A DNA stretch of 64,000 bases, from NCBI GenBank assembly GCA_045106765.1, contig JBGCFD010000176.1:42603-106602 (forward strand), given 5' to 3'. The stretch is from CAJQQY01 sp045106765. GTDB lineage: Bacteria; Bacteroidota; Bacteroidia; Chitinophagales; Saprospiraceae. The position numbers were made by a program, and so were the translations under genes. Positions 41,017-50,812 of the stretch are shown piece after piece. Positions within the stretch are counted from its first letter, which is position 1. Each line of letters begins with the position of its first letter. The notes under the pieces were generated by a model. That model had not been told where the DNA came from and searched no databases. It saw only the letters and a program-made list of their open reading frames with translations.

Positions 41017-44000
41017 TCATCCCAACGAAACCAATTCCTGCAATTCTTCATTCGAATATTCTCCAATCCATTTTTCCCCTGTCGAAACGGTTAACTCTGC
41101 CAATTCCTTTTTTGTCATCAACAATTGATTGATCTTTTCTTCAAAAGTTCCTTGCGTGATAAACCGATGAACTATCACATTTTTCTTTTGTCCAATTCGA
41201 TATGCTCGATCTGTCGCTTGTGCTTCCACCGCAGGATTCCACCACAAATCATAATGAATCACATTATTTGCAGCAGTCAAATTCAAACCAGTTCCTCCTG
41301 CTTTCAATGATAAAATCAAAATTCTAGTCGTTCGATTATTCTGAAAATCTTCAACCATCTCATCTCGTTTTTTTCGACTTACTCCTCCGTGCAAAAATGA
41401 AATTTCTAAATCAAATTCTTGTGCCAACATTTCCGCCAACATATTTCCCATTTCTTGATATTGTGTAAAAATCAAGGTCTTCTCCCCATTTCCCAAAATC
41501 TGTTTCATCAAATCAAAAAGCAATTGAGTCTTCCCTGAAAGTGCAGGATCTACATCTCCCTTTTTCAAAAATTGTTTAGGATGATTACACACTTGTTTGA
41601 GTGCGGTGATTAACTTTAGGACAATTCCTTTTCGAGTAATTCCTTCAGCAGTTTCGACTGCTTGCATTGTTGTTTCCAACACATTTTGATAAATAGCCGT
41701 TTGCTGTGGCGTCAATTTACAATACTGATCTTTCTCAATTTTTTCAGGTAAATCTTTGATCACCGTTTTATCAGATTTCAATCGACGCATGATAAATGGT
41801 TCGGTTATTTTTTTGAAAATATCTAACTGATTTTGATCTCGATCATTTTCAATTGGCTTAGCAAAATCTGTTTTAAAACTAGCAAGTGATCCCAAATATC
41901 CTTTGTTTGTAAAATCAAAAATACTCCAATATTCGCTCAACCGATTTTCGACAGGCGTTCCACTCATCGCAATTTTGACTGAAGCTTTTATTTTTTTGAT
42001 TGCCTTAGTTTGAGCAGTCGAAGGGTTTTTAATATTCTGTGCTTCGTCGATAGCGAGGAGTGCCCATTTGTATTTTTGCAACCTTGTAGTTTCAGTTCGA
42101 GCAACGCCGTAAGTCGTCAATAAAATATCTGCCTCTTGCAGCGGTTCTATTTTTCGACTCGCTCCGTGATATATATGCGCCTTTAAGTCTGGTGCAAATT
42201 TTCGAATTTCATTTTCCCAATTCGTCAACAAAGTAGTTGGGACAATGACAAGTGCTTTTTGTTTTTGGAGTTGTCCGTCTTCTTTTAATTTTAGCAAAAT
42301 TGTAATGACTTGAAGTGTTTTTCCTAAACCCATATCATCCGCAATTACACTTCCTAAACCTAATCTATAATTTTTATACATCCATTCGTATCCACTCAAT
42401 TGATAAGGTCTAAGCGTTGCTCGTAAACCTTTTGGAATATCAGTCTCTTTACTTTTGAGCAAAGATAGCATTAGCTCCTTAGCCTTTTTATCGAATCCAA
42501 TTTTTGCTCCATTGTATTCCTCCTTGAGGGCTGTTTGAAATAATACATTCGGTTTTATATCAGGTGGGTTTTTTAATTTGTCCAACAAAATTTGCATTTC
42601 ATTTTCATCAAAGAAAACATACTCTTCGTTAATTTTTACGATGCCTGAAAACTGTTCGACCATTTTCAAAAAGTCATCTTGACTGACCAATTTATTGCCT
42701 AATGCAACTTGCCAATCAAAGTTTAACATGGTTCCTAAATTGAGTATAGATTTTCCACCTGTATCTCCACTTTCTTCTTTTTTTAAATTTATTTTTATCG
42801 AAGGTTTTGGGCGCATCAATTTTCGCAAGGCTTTCGGCAACAAAACTTTGATTCCAAATAATTGAATTGTTGGAAGAATTTTAAATAAAATATCAACAAA
42901 TTCATCCGAGTCAAAAAGTAGTTGTTCTTTTCCTTTTGAGGAAAGCAAAAAATTGATCTGAGGAAAATAGTTTCCGAGCATTGCTAAGTTGCGCAACACT
43001 TCCATTCGAATCGAACTAAACTTTTTTTCTTCTAAAATTCTAAATAATTCGATAGGTGCTTCGAGCGGTTTATTTTTATCTTCAACCGCAACTTTTACTT
43101 CAAAACTTCCTTCTTCTTGCTGATCATCAATTAACAAAACTGGTGCGAATTCTTTTTTAGAAATGAAAAAATTATTTAACCATAATTGAATGATCTTAGG
43201 GAATTCCTTGTTTTCAAAATCTATGAATCGTTCTACCGATCCATTAAAAAATAAATTGACTGCAGGGTGAACCAACTGTTTGAACGATAATCCATGATTT
43301 GTTTTTACAAAGTAGTTGAGAAAAAAAGAAACTAAAGTCGTAAAATTATCTTCTGGAATTGGTTCAAAAACTTCTTTCTCTTTTTTATAAAAAATCAAAT
43401 CACATGGAGTCAAAGATTCTACTTTTTCAAAAATAATTTTAACCTTCTCGTTTAAAATAGCAGGAACCCATCGTACTTTGAATTGTTCTTTTTTCACGCT
43501 CAATAATTGTGGATGATACCCACTCTGTTGTATTATTTTTTTGGAAAAAAGGAAAGTCAAAAAGAGCCCTCGAAGTGAATGAGATAATTGAGTTAACTTA
43601 TTCGCAGGTATTTTTTCCAACCAATCTATCAAGTCGTTTTCTTTATTGAAAACTAAAATTGATTGTTCTTTCGAATCCCGTAAATTGATTGTTACAAAAT
43701 CCATTTCATCATCCAAAATAATTTCGATTTCCTCTACGGAATCCACTTCTGGAGTGACGATCTTTTCAATTTCTGTTTTGTTTTTTTTGGAAAACTCTTT
43801 AGCGAGCTTGGTATAGACTTTTTCCAAAACAGTTTTAAAATCACCTTGATTATAAAACACAGGTTGCTCTCCCAAAATAGTTAACAAACTCTCTCGACAA
43901 TCAGGCAAAATTGAGAAATCTAGTTCTTGATAAATTTCTTCGCTCCACTCTTTTCTATTTTTTTCAAGAGAAAATTTTTGTTGTAAATTATTTATTGAGA

Positions 44001-44544
44001 AAATAGGAACATCCGTTTTTTCATTGTTAGCATAACCTACCTTTTCGAGTTCTTTAAATAAATCAAAGTCATGTAATTGAAAAACGACAAATGGATTTTT
44101 ATCAATCTCATTGGCGATCAAATACAAAACTGCCGCCATATGCTTACATGGAACTGCATGATCTGGGCAAGAACAATGACCTTCTAAATCATCCCATTCT
44201 TCTGGAAAGATATGGATACCTTGGATTTCACAAAGACGATTTAAATTGGGAGGTAATTCTCGATTCAACAATTTGGAAAGAAAAAAAGGATTATCAGTAA
44301 TCAAACTTAAGATGACTGATTTTTCATTTGCGGTAAATTTTGGGATCGTAAATTTGACTTGATATGGTTGGTAAAGAGAACCTTGAACTTCAGCGGTAAT
44401 TACATTTTTATCAATTTCAATTTCTTGAGCTAAACCTTTATTTGCATAAGTTTTCCCACGCGGCAATCGGCTAGAGAAGTCGATATTATTAAGGGCGTTG
44501 AGCCATTGCTTTCCCCACCAAGTATTGCCATAAGTTTTCCTCAT
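41017..44544 (-). CDS. SWIM zinc-finger SNF2-family helicase
   Basis: 1175 residues. The N-terminus (about 1-90) begins RKTYGNTWWGKQWL, a start seen in this family. The SWIM zinc finger CSCPDHAVPCKH is near residues 123-140. The SNF2 ATPase begins near residue 738 with DDMGLGKTLQVI, then DEAQNIKN (about 832) and SGTPVEN. The helicase C-terminal domain contains HGGVSRKKRDEM and ATDRAYRIGQKKN (about 1115). Such enzymes translocate on DNA or remodel nucleoprotein, and bacterial members are linked to transcription recycling or DNA repair. The gene is alone, with a -7 match upstream. Confidence 0.95.
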   Translation of the reverse strand: MRKTYGNTWWGKQWLNALNNIDFSSRLPRGKTYANKGLAQEIEIDKNVITAEVQGSLYQPYQVKFTIPKFTANEKSVILSLITDNPFFLSKLLNRELPPNLNRLCEIQGIHIFPEEWDDLEGHCSCPDHAVPCKHMAAVLYLIANEIDKNPFVVFQLHDFDLFKELEKVGYANNEKTDVPIFSINNLQQKFSLEKNRKEWSEEIYQELDFSILPDCRESLLTILGEQPVFYNQGDFKTVLEKVYTKLAKEFSKKNKTEIEKIVTPEVDSVEEIEIILDDEMDFVTINLRDSKEQSILVFNKENDLIDWLEKIPANKLTQLSHSLRGLFLTFLFSKKIIQQSGYHPQLLSVKKEQFKVRWVPAILNEKVKIIFEKVESLTPCDLIFYKKEKEVFEPIPEDNFTTLVSFFLNYFVKTNHGLSFKQLVHPAVNLFFNGSVERFIDFENKEFPKIIQLWLNNFFISKKEFAPVLLIDDQQEEGSFEVKVAVEDKNKPLEAPIELFRILEEKKFSSIRMEVLRNLAMLGNYFPQINFLLSSKGKEQLLFDSDEFVDILFKILPTIQLFGIKVLLPKALRKLMRPKPSIKINLKKEESGDTGGKSILNLGTMLNFDWQVALGNKLVSQDDFLKMVEQFSGIVKINEEYVFFDENEMQILLDKLKNPPDIKPNVLFQTALKEEYNGAKIGFDKKAKELMLSLLKSKETDIPKGLRATLRPYQLSGYEWMYKNYRLGLGSVIADDMGLGKTLQVITILLKLKEDGQLQKQKALVIVPTTLLTNWENEIRKFAPDLKAHIYHGASRKIEPLQEADILLTTYGVARTETTRLQKYKWALLAIDEAQNIKNPSTAQTKAIKKIKASVKIAMSGTPVENRLSEYWSIFDFTNKGYLGSLASFKTDFAKPIENDRDQNQLDIFKKITEPFIMRRLKSDKTVIKDLPEKIEKDQYCKLTPQQTAIYQNVLETTMQAVETAEGITRKGIVLKLITALKQVCNHPKQFLKKGDVDPALSGKTQLLFDLMKQILGNGEKTLIFTQYQEMGNMLAEMLAQEFDLEISFLHGGVSRKKRDEMVEDFQNNRTTRILILSLKAGGTGLNLTAANNVIHYDLWWNPAVEAQATDRAYRIGQKKNVIVHRFITQGTFEEKINQLLMTKKELAELTVSTGEKWIGEYSNEELQELVSLG

Positions 44545-44573
44545 TAAATTTTTAAATATTTTTTTTCAAAAAT

Positions 44574-44581
44574 CAAAAGTA
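44574..44581 (-). promoter_or_regulatory. Candidate -7 element for the SNF2 gene
   Basis: CAAAAGTA reads TACTTTTG on the minus strand, 30 bp before the start codon. Single-box evidence. Confidence 0.4.
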
Positions 44582-44755
44582 ATCAAAATGAAAACACCCG
44601 TATATAATTTCTATAAAAAACATTGTGATCTTACCATTTTCTTTTTATCTTCATGGTCTACTTTAGTGGCTCCCACACATCGAATATAACAATACATTTT
44701 TTTTACTAAAAATTATTCAAACGGTTACTTGTTCGAAGATTAAATTGATTTTGTT

Positions 44756-45460
44756 ATGTCCGACTTTACTTCCCTACATTCTAAAACTTATAATGAATTT
44801 AAAGAGATTGATATTCATGCTTATCAATTGATTGTAGATTTTTATGCCAAGCGTGAAGAAGATATTCAGCGATTAAAATTTCATGAATATTTTGAATTAC
44901 ATTTGGCTTACATCGAAGCATTATTGGAAACTGGACTTTATCAGGATCTGCTAAAAGTGTGCGACGAAACTATCGAAGCAGTCATTCAACATAATATCCA
45001 ATTTTATCAAGGCGAAGATATTTATCGAAAATTGTTGCTTCGAAAAGCAGCTGCTCATTATAATTTATTGGAGTATCACAAAGCGGAATTTATCTTAAAA
45101 GAGTTGATAAAAATAAATCCAAAGGATGGTCATAGCATTCGTTTTTTTCGAAAAAGTCAACTACATCGACCTCCAAGTTTTGTGCAAAATACTCGAAATG
45201 TAAGTTTATTGTTATTTCTTTTTACTGCGATGGTGATTTGTTTTGAGATGGCTTATTTTGGTTTTGGAAAACCACAATCGGAGATGGGAATGATTATTGA
45301 GATTGCGCGTAATATTGTTTTTCTTAGTGGTTGGATAGTTTTGGTTTTAGGTGATGGAGTATTTCGTTGGAAGGTTTTTAAGGAAACAAAATCATTTGTT
45401 AAAACAATACATTTACAAAAAAATCAGAAAACAGAAATTCCAGTTTTTTCTGAAAAATAA
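44756..45460 (+). CDS. Hypothetical protein with TPR-like region and two membrane helices
   Basis: 234 residues. Residues about 20-130 form antiparallel helices with TPR-like features (YIEALLETGLYQDLLKVCDETIE, AAAHYNLLEYHKAEFILKELIKINPKD). Two membrane helices follow (about 148-168 and 180-202), with a short lysine-rich tail. The N-terminal part would face the cytoplasm. I recognise no family. It lies alone between the SNF2 gene and the sigma-factor operon. Confidence 0.78.
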   Translation: MSDFTSLHSKTYNEFKEIDIHAYQLIVDFYAKREEDIQRLKFHEYFELHLAYIEALLETGLYQDLLKVCDETIEAVIQHNIQFYQGEDIYRKLLLRKAAAHYNLLEYHKAEFILKELIKINPKDGHSIRFFRKSQLHRPPSFVQNTRNVSLLLFLFTAMVICFEMAYFGFGKPQSEMGMIIEIARNIVFLSGWIVLVLGDGVFRWKVFKETKSFVKTIHLQKNQKTEIPVFSEK

Positions 45461-45490
45461 AATGCAGATGACATTTCTATCATCTGCATT
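45461..45490. terminator. Terminator between converging genes
   Basis: A perfect 11-bp stem, 45461-45471 with 45480-45490 (AATGCAGATGA), right after the TAA of the plus-strand gene and 36 bp from the converging gene end. Confidence 0.7.
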
Positions 45491-45525
45491 ATAAAGTCTA
45501 AACATATTAACTAAAATCGGATTGA

Positions 45526-46350
45526 TTATCTTTTATATTCTCTTAAGTAGACATTATTATGTGTTGCTTTGAGGTATAGATTAGCTCCTCCTCCATTAAG
45601 ATTTGCTATAATTCTATTTTTTGAAGAAGAGGAACGAGCATTTTTCTTTTTCCGAGTAACAAATTCAGGAAATTCTAAATCTAGATCAGTCAACATTTCA
45701 CCATGTGATGACTTTAGGTCTACATTCAATCGTGAGCTACTTAGAATACTTACATCTACAAAATTATGAGTTGAAGCTATACTTACATTATTCTTAATCG
45801 GGTTAGGAAAAATTGCATTGATATGACCATGAGTAGTTTTTAAATGCAACTCACCTGTAAAGTTTTCAATATCAATATCTCCAAATTTTGCCATTGCCAT
45901 TAGTTTTACGTCTTGAGGAACTTTAACTTCCAGTTTTATTTCTGTTATAATTCCAATACTTACTTGATCATATTGCACTCCTTCCGCACTTGAGTTGTTC
46001 CATCCATTTTTTTTATCCACTCTTAGATAACTTGTCACTCCATCTTTAGTCATGGAAATCATTTTTGGAAGATCACATTCATTTTTCAGAAAGGTTCTAA
46101 TATTCCAGACATCGTCATACTTTTCAATTTTAATTGTAAATGCATCATCATTTTCTCCATTATTAATTTTCGCAGTTCCAGTAATTGAAATTTCGTTTTT
46201 ATCCCAAGTGGTAAAATTCACATCAGCTCGATCAAAATTAAAATTAATGCCCTGTCCTAGTTTTGTATTAATAGTCTTTGAAATGTTTTTTTGAGCATAA
46301 CTAAATGAGGCACATAACAATACACTTACAGAAATCAAAATTGTTCTCAT
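45526..46350 (-). CDS. Exported DUF4097-like beta-helix protein
   Basis: 274 residues with a signal peptide ending in SYAQ. The mature part has short beta repeats (KLMAMAKFGDIDIENFTGELHLKTTHGHINAIF, then VSIASTHNFVDVSI) typical of DUF4097 putative adhesins. It is the last gene of the sigma-factor operon and is related to the upstream gene. The target of the sigma factor may be this operon itself, so the protein could report or counter envelope stress. The exact role is unknown. Confidence 0.82.
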   Translation of the reverse strand: MRTILISVSVLLCASFSYAQKNISKTINTKLGQGINFNFDRADVNFTTWDKNEISITGTAKINNGENDDAFTIKIEKYDDVWNIRTFLKNECDLPKMISMTKDGVTSYLRVDKKNGWNNSSAEGVQYDQVSIGIITEIKLEVKVPQDVKLMAMAKFGDIDIENFTGELHLKTTHGHINAIFPNPIKNNVSIASTHNFVDVSILSSSRLNVDLKSSHGEMLTDLDLEFPEFVTRKKKNARSSSSKNRIIANLNGGGANLYLKATHNNVYLREYKR

Positions 46351-46470
46351 GGTTAAAGATTTTAGTCCTACGATAAATCGTAGTGGGTGAAAAAATGATA
46401 GTGTGAGGAAGATGAGTTTGCTTATTGTTTTTTTTAATAGGCCAACTCATTATTTTATTTTGAATGAATT

Positions 46471-47289
46471 TTATTTCTTTTTTCGTAAATAAATATTCGC
46501 ATGAGAAGTGTAAAGATCAATCAAAACTCCTCCTCCATTTATTCCTCCTGACATGGAAGAATTGTTACTTGCACAACCTCCACAACCATCAGAGTCTTTA
46601 TCGTTCTTTACAGTTTTTCCTGTTTTTATATTTCGGTTAATTTCAAAGTCAGTAAACATATCTCCGTGAGAAGATTTCAATTTTAAGTTAGCTTTAGTCG
46701 ATGATGGCAGCGTCACATCAATCCATCCATGGGAAGATCGAATCGTACTTGGGTTACTTTGATTGACATTCGCAAAAATTGCTTCGACGTCACCGTGAAC
46801 TGTATTGACAGACATTGGGCCAGTTATATTCTCTAATTTGACATTATTAAAATGTGCTGTTATCTCAATCTCTCCGCTGATATCTTTGATGTTTAGATCA
46901 TCACCTTGATGAGTACTGTGTTCGTATAAAACAGCTACGCCTTGAGGAATTTTAATCGTGAATCGACCTTTGGAATTTTTCACCACTTGCTCAATCGTCA
47001 ATTCGTTCCCTTCTTTTACCGCAGAGAGACCAAGTCCGGTATTATCAATAGCTCCATTTCCACTAATCACTCGAAGTCCTGATGCTCGACTATCTTTTTT
47101 CTTATGAGTCGAGGCACCTTGAATAACTACTTCCGTTCCATTGTGTCCCACGATGTCAACTTTATTGACCTTATTAATAATGACTTTTCCTCCTGCGCTC
47201 ATTTTGATTTTATAATCTTGAGCTGATACGGAGATTGATAAAAATAGGATTAAACCTAATCCTGATATTTTGTTTATTAATTTATTCAT
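46471..47289 (-). CDS. Exported DUF4097-like beta-helix protein, paralogue
   Basis: 272 residues with signal MNKLINKISGLGLILFLSISVSAQ. Beta repeats such as LNIKDISGEIEITAHFNNVKLENITGPMSVNTVHGDV match DUF4097. A short CGGCAS segment with paired cysteines lies near residue 238, absent from the neighbouring paralogue. Both end in a similar LYxSHANIYLR segment. It is followed after 120 bp by the second copy on the same strand. Confidence 0.82.
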   Translation of the reverse strand: MNKLINKISGLGLILFLSISVSAQDYKIKMSAGGKVIINKVNKVDIVGHNGTEVVIQGASTHKKKDSRASGLRVISGNGAIDNTGLGLSAVKEGNELTIEQVVKNSKGRFTIKIPQGVAVLYEHSTHQGDDLNIKDISGEIEITAHFNNVKLENITGPMSVNTVHGDVEAIFANVNQSNPSTIRSSHGWIDVTLPSSTKANLKLKSSHGDMFTDFEINRNIKTGKTVKNDKDSDGCGGCASNNSSMSGGINGGGVLIDLYTSHANIYLRKKK

Positions 47290-47357
47290 CTTTTCTTTTT
47301 TTATAAAAATTACTATTGTCTTAATATTATTATTGAGTCATTAAATTAACGGCTATT

Positions 47358-48146
47358 TTACATCATTTTAAATATTCCCATCTGAGCTTCGTCTTTAACT
47401 TCAGGAGTTGTTGAATCTTTTTCTATTATTTTTTCAAAGTATTTGACTGCTTGTTTTTCTTTCATATTGATCAAAATTTTGATTAACGATAATTGAATCA
47501 TTGGATTAGTTTGAACGGCTAGTGATTTGCAAAGAGCTGTTCTAACTTCTGCATTATCACCAAAATGAGATAATGCTTCCATTGCAGCGATTCGCACATT
47601 TGTACTTTTGTCGATATTCATTGATTGGATTAATGCTTCGACTATTTCATCATCGGGTTTTAGTTCATAGCTAATATTTACTGCTTTGATTCTTCCGCTA
47701 GTGGATTTGTCTTCTAAAAGTTCTAACATTTCAGTTCTCAATCTGACTTCTAAATCAGCGATAGCTATTTCTGTTATTTGTTCTCCACCGCTTAAATTTT
47801 TTCCAATAAAAATCCCCATAATTAAAATGGCAGCAGCGGCAGCTATTTGAAATAAAAGTTTACTTTGACCTGAATTTGGTTTTTTTAATGCAACAATATT
47901 TGCATCTCCGTCTTTTTGTTGATCAATTTCTTTTTGTAAAAAATGATCGAAGTTGTTTTTTAAATTTGCTGAAGGTTGAAGTTCTTTCGCATCTTCCATT
48001 CCCCCGATAACCATTTTCAATTCATCTAAAGTTTGTCGAAGTTCAGCTGAATTCTCCAATTGCTTTTCTACTTCTACTCGTTGCTCTGGTGTGAGAGCAT
48101 CATCTAAGTAATCAATTAACTTATTTTCTAATTCTTGAAATTCCAT
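47358..48146 (-). CDS. Anti-sigma-type membrane protein with HEAT repeats
   Basis: 262 residues. The N-terminal 90 residues resemble the cytoplasmic anti-sigma region (IDYLDDALTPEQRVEVEKQL), one membrane helix lies near 97-117 (LLFQIAAAAAILIMGIFIG), and the outer part is HEAT-like (VRIAAMEALSHFGDNAEVRTAL). It follows the ECF sigma gene by 41 bp, the usual layout for a sigma/anti-sigma pair. The classical HCC zinc motif is not visible. It would hold the sigma factor at the membrane until an envelope signal releases it. Confidence 0.85.
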   Translation of the reverse strand: MEFQELENKLIDYLDDALTPEQRVEVEKQLENSAELRQTLDELKMVIGGMEDAKELQPSANLKNNFDHFLQKEIDQQKDGDANIVALKKPNSGQSKLLFQIAAAAAILIMGIFIGKNLSGGEQITEIAIADLEVRLRTEMLELLEDKSTSGRIKAVNISYELKPDDEIVEALIQSMNIDKSTNVRIAAMEALSHFGDNAEVRTALCKSLAVQTNPMIQLSLIKILINMKEKQAVKYFEKIIEKDSTTPEVKDEAQMGIFKMM

Positions 48147-48187
48147 GAAAATTATTTTTGGAACTATCCGTAATTCGAATAATAGTT

Positions 48188-48727
48188 TTATAGTTTATCT
48201 ATTTTAAAAAAGACGTTACGTAATTCTTTGATTGCTCGGTGAACTTTTACTTTGACCGCTCCTTCCGATGTATTCATTATTTTTGCAACTTGGACATATT
48301 TTAATTTTTGAAAACGAGTGAGTACCAAAACTTCTCTTTGTTCAGAACTAAGTTGGGACATCGCTCTTTGTAAGTTTTTTAAATCATCTTGTTTTTCCAT
48401 TTTATCCGAAACGGAATTGGACATCATCATCACATTAGACACATCTATTTCCTCTGCTACTTTGACTTTATTTTTTTTATAAAAATCCATTCGCACATTT
48501 CTGGCAATTTGAAAAATCCAAGATTTGAATTGATGATTTTCATTGAAACTATGTTTGTAACGAATAATTCTTTCAAAAACATTCTGCGTCAAATCCTCAC
48601 TCAACGATTCATCAAAAGTTAAGCGAACAAAAAAATTATACAACCGACCACTATATCGCTCAAACAGGACAGCTGCTTTCGCAATGTCTCCATTTCGGAC
48701 TTGTATCATAAGGTGTTCGTCGGTCAT
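48188..48727 (-). CDS. ECF sigma-70 family RNA polymerase sigma factor
   Basis: 179 residues with region 2 (LYNFFVRLTFDESLSEDLTQNVFERI, then FKSWIFQIARNVRMDFYKK) and region 4 (LSSEQREVLVLTRFQKLKYVQVAKIMNTSEGAVKVKVHRA). This is a complete group 4 sigma factor. It heads an operon with the anti-sigma/HEAT protein and two DUF4097 proteins. It likely responds to envelope conditions, as ECF factors paired with membrane anti-sigma proteins do. Confidence 0.95.
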   Translation of the reverse strand: MTDEHLMIQVRNGDIAKAAVLFERYSGRLYNFFVRLTFDESLSEDLTQNVFERIIRYKHSFNENHQFKSWIFQIARNVRMDFYKKNKVKVAEEIDVSNVMMMSNSVSDKMEKQDDLKNLQRAMSQLSSEQREVLVLTRFQKLKYVQVAKIMNTSEGAVKVKVHRAIKELRNVFFKIDKL

Positions 48728-48865
48728 CTTTTCGTTCGTTATACTTTTTCTTGAGTGATTCTGGCTTGGTTACTTTGTTATATAGAAAAGGTTATAAAGT
48801 TTTTTTTAAATAGGGAAGAAAATACGAGAAGGGGAATAATTTATTATCAATAAATTAGAACATGA

Positions 48866-48938
48866 TTTTTTTACCACATAGAAAATATTGGGTCTCTTTG
48901 AAAAAACCTATATTTCTATGTGCTTATGTGGTGGAAAA
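48866..48938. repeat. Palindromic intergenic repeat, copy 2 (CACCACATAGGCACATAGAAA unit)
   Basis: The left unit ACCACATAGAAA (48873-48884) is opposed by TTTCTATGTGCTTATGTGGT (48913-48932), whose reverse complement matches the unit of copy 1 at 19394-19456. It ends 2 bp from the stop codon of the T9SS cargo gene. Confidence 0.78.
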
Positions 48939-48939
48939 T

Positions 48940-50799
48940 TTATCGTAGTAATGTAAAAACACCTCCATCTTCCACCACTCTTCCATTTGTCTGAGTGATT
49001 CTTACTTGAAAAACATACGCGCCCATAGGTTGAATGACGCCTTTATATTTTCCATTCCAACCTTGATCTACATCTTTAGTTTCAAATAATAATTCGCCCC
49101 ACCGATTGAAAACTGTGAATTGATAATCTACCGTTTCGCCGAAGATGACGAATGGTTTGAATATTTGATTTATTCCTTGCGGAGCAAATGCATTGGGTAC
49201 AATAATGCTTGCCAATTGTTCGACACAAGTAGTATTTGAAGAAGATTCGATCGATTCGATTGCACCATTGGGAAGTGTTACATTCGCATTGGCAACTACA
49301 AAATAGCAAACATTACTTTCTTCCTGCTTACTAGGATCAACTTCGTCGGAGAAGGAAGTTGTCCCCGCAGGAACGACATCTACGAAAGTTGCTGAACCAT
49401 TGACTACTCGATAAATAGAATACTCCACGATCTCTGCATTTTCAATATCAAAAGGTGTCCAAGTTAAAAAATTGGAAAAGCCAGGTTGAGGATTTCCGAC
49501 TAGATGAATTGTACTTCCATAATTTGACTCGACTAAAATATCGCAATCATCCGTTGTTTGAATTTTGTAAAAGACTTTACTTGCGGAAGGATCAGATATT
49601 ATATCAGTTGAACTATTTCCATTGCCTAGAGGAGTTGGTGAAGGGAAAGAATTTAAAACTGTAAATGTGTTAGCGGCAGCGTTATTTAAATTTTGTAAAA
49701 TTTCGAACGACTGAATTTCTGCTACAGAACTCCAATTCCAAGTTAGTTCAACAGAATTATCAGATAACACATTTACATTTCTTAAAACTAAATCTCGCAT
49801 TGGCTCAACCAAATCTGGCATCAGGCAAATTTCATTAGACAAAGTTTCTACGCCCGTTCCGTTTTCAATTGATTTTATAAAAAAACAATAGTTCTCTAAT
49901 TCACTTGCATTTTCAAAAACATAACTGGTATCGCTTCCCGATATTGTTGCTTGCAAAAATGCTCCACTTCCATCAATATCAACCCAAACTTCTTGGCTTC
50001 CAATTCCGTTCGTCCATCCTTCGTATAAGTTCCAGTTGAGAATTATTTTTTGTTCACAAGCAATAACGGACTGTTCCAAAAAAACAGTCGAATGTGAATC
50101 ATTGAAAATACTTGTATTTCCGCATTCATCAATCGCTAAAATAAAATAGGTTTCTGATTGATCATTTGGAAAGGCAGTATTGTCCACAAAATTTGTGATT
50201 CCTCCATAAATGGTATCCAAGGCGATTGTTCCCATCGAGGTATTTCTAAAAATAATGTAAGCAGAAACTTCTGGCGATGCACTTGCTTGCCAGTCAAGTT
50301 CGATAGAATTTCCATTGACAGAAATTTTAGTAAGGGGAGCAACTTCTGGTTGTTGATTATCCAAAGTATCTGACTGCAAAACTATTTCACCTGGACAATT
50401 AAAATCACTTTGCAAATAATAATACCAAGTGGTTGCTAGTGGATTTGGATGATGAAAAAAATTCTGTCCTTGGTTGCTAACTGTTCCTAGAGGATTAAAT
50501 GGACCGGTTGGATTTGCACTAAAAAAAATTTCATAATTATTAAATGTGCCACAATTATTTGTAGGAATATCCCAAAAAAGGGTATCGCTTCGTACGCATA
50601 AAAAATCAGGAGGTAAGATTTGAGCGGTTGATTTTTGAGATAAAAATAAAACTAGAATAAATGATAGAATAACTTGAAGAAGTTTTTTTGAATGTCGAAT
50701 ATTGAATATCGAATAAGGAACATCAAAGGAACGACCAATCAAATATTGAGGACAAACTTCATTATTCCTTGTTCGATATTCGGTATTCGATATTCCCAT
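48940..50799 (-). CDS. T9SS-exported multidomain protein with type B C-terminal sorting domain
   Basis: 619 residues from the ATG at 50799; the frame remains open further upstream to an ATG at 50880, but that would overlap the preceding gene. A signal peptide (KKLLQVILSFILVLFLSQKSTAQ) starts only at about residue 39. The residues before it are encoded by an inverted repeat (see findings). The mature part has several fibronectin type III-like domains (PEVSAYIIFRNTS, ELTWNWSSVAEIQSFEILQN). The C-terminal ~85 residues (NAFAPQGINQIFKPF, FNRWGELLFETKD, GWNGKYKGVIQPMGAYVFQV) are the CHU_C/gliding-type T9SS sorting domain. It is probably a surface or secreted protein. Confidence 0.87.
   Translation of the reverse strand: MGISNTEYRTRNNEVCPQYLIGRSFDVPYSIFNIRHSKKLLQVILSFILVLFLSQKSTAQILPPDFLCVRSDTLFWDIPTNNCGTFNNYEIFFSANPTGPFNPLGTVSNQGQNFFHHPNPLATTWYYYLQSDFNCPGEIVLQSDTLDNQQPEVAPLTKISVNGNSIELDWQASASPEVSAYIIFRNTSMGTIALDTIYGGITNFVDNTAFPNDQSETYFILAIDECGNTSIFNDSHSTVFLEQSVIACEQKIILNWNLYEGWTNGIGSQEVWVDIDGSGAFLQATISGSDTSYVFENASELENYCFFIKSIENGTGVETLSNEICLMPDLVEPMRDLVLRNVNVLSDNSVELTWNWSSVAEIQSFEILQNLNNAAANTFTVLNSFPSPTPLGNGNSSTDIISDPSASKVFYKIQTTDDCDILVESNYGSTIHLVGNPQPGFSNFLTWTPFDIENAEIVEYSIYRVVNGSATFVDVVPAGTTSFSDEVDPSKQEESNVCYFVVANANVTLPNGAIESIESSSNTTCVEQLASIIVPNAFAPQGINQIFKPFVIFGETVDYQFTVFNRWGELLFETKDVDQGWNGKYKGVIQPMGAYVFQVRITQTNGRVVEDGGVFTLLR
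50690..50795. repeat. Inverted repeat inserted in a signal-peptide coding region
   Basis: Arms 50690-50720 and 50764-50795 match at about 27 of 32 positions (GAATrTCGAATAyyGAATAT). On the minus strand it encodes about 35 residues between the first possible ATG and the hydrophobic core of the signal peptide. Confidence 0.75.
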
Positions 50800-50812
50800 T
50801 TTGTATTTAATT

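Noticed and set aside
41017..44544. SNF2 helicase as part of a phage-defence island
   Set aside because: SNF2 proteins occur in defence systems, but the neighbours here are ordinary chromosomal genes with no nuclease, methylase or mobile gene, and the SWIM-SNF2 form is widespread as a housekeeping protein.
46368..46383. Hairpin CTACGA-TAAA-TCGTAG between DUF4097 genes
   Set aside because: Only 6 bp with no T tail, within an operon; too weak to call a terminator.
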